This document shows positions 58,342 to 64,000 of a stretch of DNA of 64,000 nt, piece after piece (position 1 is the stretch's first letter; every line of letters begins with the position of its first letter). Source of the DNA: Puffinus mauretanicus. Taxonomy: Eukaryota > Chordata > Aves > Procellariiformes > Procellariidae. The notes beneath the pieces are model-generated. The model was not told the origin of the DNA and did no database searches. It worked only from the letters and a program-made list of their open reading frames with translations. The position numbers and the translations under genes are program-made. The stretch is from positions 124,001-188,000 of the forward strand of contig JAJKFH010000207.1 in assembly GCA_023333565.1 (NCBI GenBank), read 5' to 3'.

Positions 58342-61300
58342 GTAACCCGGATCAGCCCCCCCAAACAATGGCTGAGGGTCCCGGGGGGCAGGGGTCTCGC
58401 CTCCTCCTTCTCTCGTCTTTTGCATCAGTGGTGCAACTTCGTTTGCACTGGAAGCTTATTAACAGCCTATTAAGCCTGTAACAAAGCCACAATAACCCCC
58501 TCACCCCATACCATGGGGCACCCTGACCCTGCTGGAAACCTGCAGTGGGTGACGGTGGCACCCGGGATACAGCCTGGAGTGAGGGGACGGTGCCTGGGCA
58601 GATGGGCACAGGGCAGAACAGGGAGCAACGTTCCCATCTGTGCCCCATGGCAGGACAGCGAAACCCTGGAGGTTTTGGTGACGATGGCCATGGCAGGTGC
58701 AGGGGAACATGGGGGAGCACAGGGCTCCGGCGGCATGGTTGGAAAGCTGCAGCCAGTGCCTTCTCTTGCTTTTGAACTCCTGGGGATGCTGAAATCCGGG
58801 CAGAGTTGTATTTGTCACCAGTGGGATCCCAGCTGGAGCTGTGGGATGGGACCTGGCGCCCGGTGCCTTCGCGGCTGGAAGTGGCCAAACGTTCAGCAGG
58901 ATGGCGAGCGTGGCTGGTCTGGCCACGCAGAGCGGTGCAGAGCGGTGCAAGCTTTCTGGCTTGGGCAGCTTAAATACTTGTAACTACGTCTGAAAAACAG
59001 GTTTAGGACAGCGGCTGACATGTTTGGGTGTAGCAACACCTCCAGCCTGGCTCACAGGTGAGGAGGGCTGCAGCACGTGTGCGTGGCCAAGATCCTGCCT
59101 GTCTGGTTTCTCCACAGGGTTCCTGTGCCTGCGGTCAGCCCAGGCCATCCCTTTCCTGGTGGGTGTCCTCACCCTTGGCGTGGTGCATCACACCCTGACT
59201 GTGAAGGGTGGCCACCTGGCCAGCCACAACGCCTTGACTGAGTCCAAGTCCTGGGGCAAAGTGTGGGCCATCTTCTTCATCGAGGTGAGCGGGGCCACAG
59301 GCTTCGAGTGGCAGGCCCCCAAAAACCCCATCGGCATCTTGCCAGCACCCCAAGCCCTTCAGGAACAGTCACCAGAGACCAAGATGTATCCAAACCTTCC
59401 TGACCCAAGTGCGGGAGAGTTGAATGAAAAGTGATGCTATACCAGGGAGCACCAGGAACATCTCTGCCTGTGGGGCTTTGCCTGGAGGCAGCAGGGTGGG
59501 AGGCAAACCCCTGGCTGGGGACAGCCCCTGTGACATGCTGGGCTGTGGGGTTTTGTGTCGGTCCCCTTGGCCACGGGGCTGCAGAGCAGGATAATGCATT
59601 GCAGGGAATGGTGGGAATGGTTTTCAGTACTTAACTCTAAGAAGTCCATTTCCAGACTGGTTTGGAGTCTGTGGGGTGCAGAGCATCTTCCCTGGGTGCA
59701 GTCGTCTCCCTGGGTGCAGAGCATCTCCCCTGGGTGCCTCTCCCGCGAGCCCCAGCCAGGCGGTGCCCGACGGCTGTTGGCATCATCTCCCCTTTCTCTT
59801 CCCTCCCAGCTCTGCTCAGCTTTCACAGCCGAGCAGGCCACCTACAACCACGTGAAGATCCACCACGGCTACACCAACATCATCGGCCTGGGGGACTCCA
59901 GCACCTGGAAGCTTCCTTTCCTGAACCGCTACATCTACATGTTCATCGCGCCTCTCGCGGTGCCCATCATAACCCCTCTGGTTGCTCTCGGTACGTGTCC
60001 CAATCACCTTGGGATGGGGTGTTGGGTATGGTGAGCTTGTTACTGTCCAGGTCTCACCCCACCAAAGGGTCCTGCTTTGGAGGCATCACATTAACTACGC
60101 CAGCCCACAGCGTGACACAGGTCTGCAGCGAAGGCAGGCGATGCTGTACCTGCTCCAGGGAAGGCATCTGCTGCATCTCTCCTTTCTGATGGTGCTCAGA
60201 AACGCTTCACATTTTCCTATGTTGGGTCAAGAGTTGAAAGCTCTGGCAAAAGCCATCATGAGCCCGAAGTGCCCCAAATTTGCTCTCCTGTAATTCAGAC
60301 CCTTGGCCATAGCAGGGTTCAGCATCACACATAGGTCTCTGGCCAGCCAGAGCATTGCACGGGGTGTGTTTGCTGACTATGTATGGGGTGGAGGTATGGG
60401 CGGGGGCCGGGATGGGATGAGCTCGAGCAGACAAAGCAGTGGCTCAGGGGAAATAATGGTGCCAGGAAACGACTGGGGAGAAGAGCCCAGAAAATAGTAA
60501 GAGGCTGAGGAAGCCCAGTCTGTTGGGCTGGACACACAGCTCTGGGCAATGCCAAAAGTGCAGATGATGACTTGGCAAGTTGTAAGAAATGAAGATGCAG
60601 CCAAATCCCCATGTGATGATGCACACTTGAAGCCTCTGCCGGGGCTGCAGCCTGCAGGGCACTGCCATGGGGGGGCTCTGGGCCCCAGCCCCAAAAAACA
60701 GCAAGTCAGCAGGGCTGGTGGGTTTGAGCCAACCTGGAGGACAGGGAAAGGGAGATGAAGAATGGGATGGAATGGGATGGGCTGTAGGTTTATCAGCATG
60801 CCGGGAGCCTGACCGCTGGAGCAGCAGTGGTGGAGAAGTATCAGCACCTTGCCCATGTGCTGCCTCTTCTTCCTCACACAGATTTGTTGAGGAACGTGGA
60901 GTGGAAAGCAGCTCTCCGGACCCTCTGCTGCATGTTTGTGGGTCTTTACTGTCATTACTGGCTGCTACTTCACATTTCGGGCTTCCAATCACCGTGGTCT
61001 GCTCTGCTCTGCATGCTGCTCACCCGCTCCCTCCTGGCTCATCCCTACATCCACGTCAACATATTCCAGGTAGAAACCTGAAGCTCTGAGATATCACGAT
61101 GGTGCTGGAGACAGGCCAGCCACCACCCAGTGCCAGTGACATAGCCCTGACACTGCTGGCTGGAGCTTGTGTCAGCTTAACATGAGCGGCCTCAGTTGTC
61201 ACCTCCCTTGTGCCGATGTCATCATGGGGATGTCAGGCTGGTGGTGCTAGGGTACACAGTGGTGGCCCTGGGAGAAGGTCAGGGCAGATGGGTGCAAAGG

Positions 61301-62966
61301 GCCAGAGGGTGACATCCTCTGCGGTGGCTTGCAGGACTGGGGGGTTGGTGTGTTTGCACATGTATGTGCAGTTGGTATTGCAGATCCTGGGATAGAGAGA
61401 GGCTGGTGGCACACAGTGTGGGTGGGTTGGGGGACAGAGCCCAGTGGCTCTGTAGACAGACGAGCGCAGGATGGAGTGACTTTACGGACGAACCCAGTGC
61501 TGGGGTTGGCAGCCAAATCCCAAAATGTGGCTCAGCTTGCTCTGCCGGGAAGGGGCCGGGGGTGGGTGACGGATGCCACGGGGTCCCCACCTCCCTGTCT
61601 TACAGCACATCGGCCTCCCCATGTTCGCGGCTGATCAGAAACCCAAGCGGATCCACCTCATGAGCCTGGGTGTCCTCAACCTGCCCCGCAACGCCCTGCT
61701 CGACTGGTCCTTCGGCCACTCACTCATCAGCTGCCACGTGGAGCACCACCTCTTCCCCAGCCTCTCTGACAACATGTGCCTGAAGGTGAGATGGCCCTGC
61801 GGGGCAGACAGGCATGTTGGGAGGTGACACAGGGACAAGACCATCCATCTCCCCACCATGCTGCTGCAAGCCCCCTCCTCTCCTTGCCACCAGACCTCTC
61901 TGTGCGGCTCCCCTCATGCTACAGACCTCTCTGCTTTGCAACAGACCCTAACCCACCTCCATCCATCCCCGCTCCTGTTTTTCCTGGGTTTCCGCTCGCT
62001 GCTCCTTCCCCTGGTCCCAATTCCAGCCTGCAGCAGCCTCCCAGCAATCTGGGATCCTCCCAACTCTTCCCTTGGGAAAGCATCTCCAGTGCCATGCAGT
62101 CTGGCATTAATTTCAGCCAGCATGCAGGCAAATCTCCCTATAATTTTGGTTGTGCCCTTACTTGTTGCTCTGAGGTACGGGGTGTGTTCAAAACATGGGC
62201 TCCGAGTGCTGCCCTGGCTTGAGGGGATCCCAAGACATGTCTGTGCGCTGCCCTTCAGCACGGGATCTCCACTCATTTAATGCTGTGCACTTATTTTCAG
62301 TCTCCAGTCAGGGGAAAAATTAAGTAATAGTAATAGAGGGAGCGGGAGCACCAGTGCATTTTGGGTCGTGCCCTTTGCTCGAGCTCACGGGGCTCGTAGG
62401 ACCTGCCTCCCACAAAGGCGTGTTGCAGAGAAGGGGTAATTAAGTTGGTGGCAGCCTCCCAGCGCCGCTGCCAAGCCGGCTGTGTGGGCATGTGTGGATA
62501 ACTATGGGTGCAAGTGATGATCATGCGTGGCTGGCCCTCATTAAAAGCCTCGTTAGGGCATCTCTCCTAATCTGGAGCCCTGCAAAGGCGTTTTGCCAGG
62601 GTGAGCTCCCCATGTTGCTGCAATTGGAAACCACTTTCCTCTTAATTTTCACGGCGAAGATGTTATAGCTGGTGCTGCCTTCTCCAGCCCTGTTTTGGGC
62701 ATGTTGGATGGGTTTTCTGGGCACCTTGCGGGGAGCTCGGTGATGCCTCCGGCTGGAAACCTTGTACAAACGCTGGGACATCCCACATGGAGCTGATTCT
62801 GCCTTTGCCTTTGCAGATCAAACCCATCGTGTCCCAGTACCTGAAGCAGAAGAAGCTGCCGTACAATGAGGACACCTATACCTCCAGGCTCCGGCTCTTC
62901 CTCCAGAGATATGAGGAGCTGATGGTCCATGCTCCCCCCATAACAGAGCTGGTGGGCATCCAGTGA
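57981..62966 (+). CDS. FADS6: FADS6, fatty acid desaturase 6
   Basis: A predicted membrane fatty acid desaturase; its substrate is not established. Exons 57981-58341, 59118-59284, 59810-59990, 60882-61069, 61606-61785 and 62817-62966 give 1227 nt and 408 aa, with all introns GT-AG. The di-iron ligands appear as three histidine boxes: HLASH (153-157), HVKIHH (190-195) and HVEHH (343-347). The third begins with His, not the Gln of front-end desaturases, and no cytochrome b5 domain is seen. Conserved blocks are SSWWERHGMD, LTVKGGHLASHNALTESKSW, GYTNIIGLGDSSTW, TRSLLAHPYIHVNIFQ and a C-terminal PPITELVGIQ. Residues 1-90 are Pro/Gly/Ser-rich and poorly conserved, as in mammals. The ATG at 57981 is the first in-frame ATG after the last upstream stop. 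It lies downstream of USH1G on the same strand. Confidence 0.94.
59118..59284 (+). CDS. FADS6: FADS6 coding exon 2
   Basis: 167 nt, residues 121-176. A membrane segment is followed by histidine box 1 (HLASH). The acceptor is tttctccacag and the donor gag|gtgagc. Confidence 0.94.
59810..59990 (+). CDS. FADS6: FADS6 coding exon 3
   Basis: 181 nt, residues 177-236 plus one base. Carries histidine box 2 (HVKIHH) and the segment YIYMFIAPLAVPIITPLVAL. The acceptor is ttccctcccag and the donor g|gtacgt. Confidence 0.94.
60882..61069 (+). CDS. FADS6: FADS6 coding exon 4
   Basis: 188 nt, residues 237-299. Membrane segments (MFVGLYCHYWLLLHISGF) and HPYIHVNIFQ. The acceptor is tcttcctcacacag and the donor cag|gtagaa. 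Confidence 0.93.
61606..61785 (+). CDS. FADS6: FADS6 coding exon 5
   Basis: 180 nt, residues 300-359, phase 0 at both ends. Carries histidine box 3 (SCHVEHHLFPSLSDNMCLK). The acceptor is ctgtcttacag and the donor aag|gtgaga. Confidence 0.95.
62817..62966 (+). CDS. FADS6: FADS6 coding exon 6 with stop
   Basis: 150 nt, residues 360-408 and TGA at 62964-62966. A helical C-terminus (RLRLFLQRYEELMVHAPPIT). The acceptor is ttgcctttgcag. Confidence 0.95.
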   Translation: MKPIVSQYLKQKKLPYNEDTYTSRLRLFLQRYEELMVHAPPITELVGIQ

Positions 62967-64000
62967 GGACGGGGCCCCAGGACTCGGGGGGCTGCTTCCC
63001 ACAGGGACTTGCAGCAGGGATGGCTTTAGCAGGATTTGGGCTACACAGACACGCGCCTCCATAAAGCTGTCGCATAGGAAACATCTCTCCCCAATGTCTT
63101 GCTTTTGGCTAGATAATGATGCACGGAGCCACCGCGGGAGGAGAGTCAAGCTGTGCAACGCCGGGGACAGAAAAAGGGGAAGTTATTCCCAGCCAGGGCT
63201 TAGTTTTATCCACTCTGCTTTCATGCTTGGGGAGAGGAAACCCCCCGGCTGCTGGCTGGGGCCTCCTTGCAGCAGGACCATGGGGGATGCAGCTGGGGAT
63301 GCAGCACCATGTCCGGGGCATCTGGAGCTGGTTCTCAGCTGAGAACCACCGGGATTTGTAGGATGGAGCTGCAAATGTGTGAAGGGGATGGATCGTGGGG
63401 AGGGGTTTGTGTCACTGCTGCCTGCGCTTTGTCTGACTTTGGGGTAAATCAGTCCCTTCTAGGAACAACGATTTGTCAAATTCAGCCTTAACATGTTGAA
63501 GTGGATCTTCTTTACTACTGGGTTTTGTTGCAGGAGCAAGTCATACTGGTATCCTGCAGTGCCTGGGTGCCCCATGTGGGGTATCCATATTGGGGTGCCG
63601 GAGGTCACCCCAGACCTGACCGTTGCTATTGCAAGAGGTTAGCAGGAGAATCACCTGCTGGAAGCAGGCAGGTCTCCAGGGCTTGGGAGACTTTCCCTGT
63701 TTAGTGAGGGTGAACTTGGCCCGCTGAGCCGCTGCCAGCGGGTGGGGTGCTCACGTGGCTGGTTCCAATCCCCTCCAGGACAACGTGCCTGGCTTTCCCG
63801 GGGCACTCTGCTGTCCCAGACCTGCAAGACCGATGACAAAGTCCAGCCCAGTGGGGAGCTGGCAGCAGAAAAGGCAACTGGCCCAACTGGGACCAGCGCT
63901 GAGTCACTGCTGGCTCTGGGCTTTGTGAGGCTTTGCTCTGAGCCTGGGGTTTTGCTCCCTGATTCGTGCTGTCCCCCCACCAGGGCTGGACCCCCCGCAG
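62967..64000. other. FADS6 3' UTR and downstream DNA
   Basis: No coding exon is supported. It contains the variant poly(A) signal at 63060. In mammals the next gene on this side is FDXR (remembered synteny), but no part of it is recognisable before the window ends. Confidence 0.5.
63060..63065 (+). terminator. FADS6: candidate FADS6 polyadenylation signal (variant CATAAA)
   Basis: CATAAA lies 94 bases after the FADS6 stop codon. No canonical AATAAA or ATTAAA was found between the stop and the window end, so either this variant is used or the 3' UTR continues past the window. Confidence 0.4.

Noticed and set aside
57588..58364. 258-codon minus-strand frame over FADS6 exon 1
   Set aside because: It is the antisense shadow of a GC-rich real exon and has no family resemblance.
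60761..60780. aatgggatgg repeated twice in FADS6 intron 3
   Set aside because: Only two copies; too short to mean anything.
1..64000. tRNA, rRNA, CRISPR or viral genes
   Set aside because: I looked on both strands for cloverleaf-like conserved tRNA boxes, regularly spaced repeats and viral polymerase or integrase motifs and found none apart from the CR1 reverse transcriptase.

Overview
The window is nuclear DNA from a vertebrate, almost certainly a bird. The evidence is intron-split genes with conserved vertebrate protein sequences and a CR1 LINE (26028-27138) whose 3' end carries the (ATTCTATG)-type tail typical of avian CR1. No bacterial, phage or organellar features are present.

The layout matches the mammalian 17q25.1 block in order and relative orientation, as remembered from the human map. 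It holds the last two coding exons of HID1 (+, 55-742), then OTOP3 (-, 11466-5788), OTOP2 (-, 24413-19293), USH1G/SANS (+, 29464-39257) and FADS6 (+, 57981-62966). HID1 and OTOP3 converge, OTOP3 and OTOP2 are head-to-tail paralogues, OTOP2 and USH1G diverge from a 5-kb shared upstream region, and FADS6 lies about 18 kb downstream of USH1G. I rebuilt all exon borders by hand from splice sites and reading phase. The four complete genes each give an open frame divisible by three: OTOP3 600 aa, OTOP2 598 aa, USH1G 469 aa, FADS6 408 aa.

OTOP2 and OTOP3 are otopetrin proton channels with the same six-coding-exon plan. Exons 2, 3 and 6 have identical lengths (137, 59 and 171 nt) and identical phases, which indicates tandem duplication. 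OTOP3 intron 4 appears to be a GC-AG intron. USH1G encodes the Usher scaffold SANS (ankyrin repeats, SAM domain, C-terminal PDZ ligand). FADS6 is a membrane fatty-acid-desaturase-family protein with three histidine boxes. No operon-like co-operation is implied; the genes are neighbours by conserved synteny.

Non-coding sequence makes up most of the window. The left 27 kb looks AT-richer and the right part (about 39.7-63 kb) looks GC-rich, though I did not compute this. The items most worth checking are a perfect 25-bp inverted repeat in USH1G intron 1, the GC donor in OTOP3, the split stop codon of USH1G, and a coding-like minus-strand segment near 28.2-28.6 kb that I cannot name. I found no clear sign of a previously undescribed biological system.
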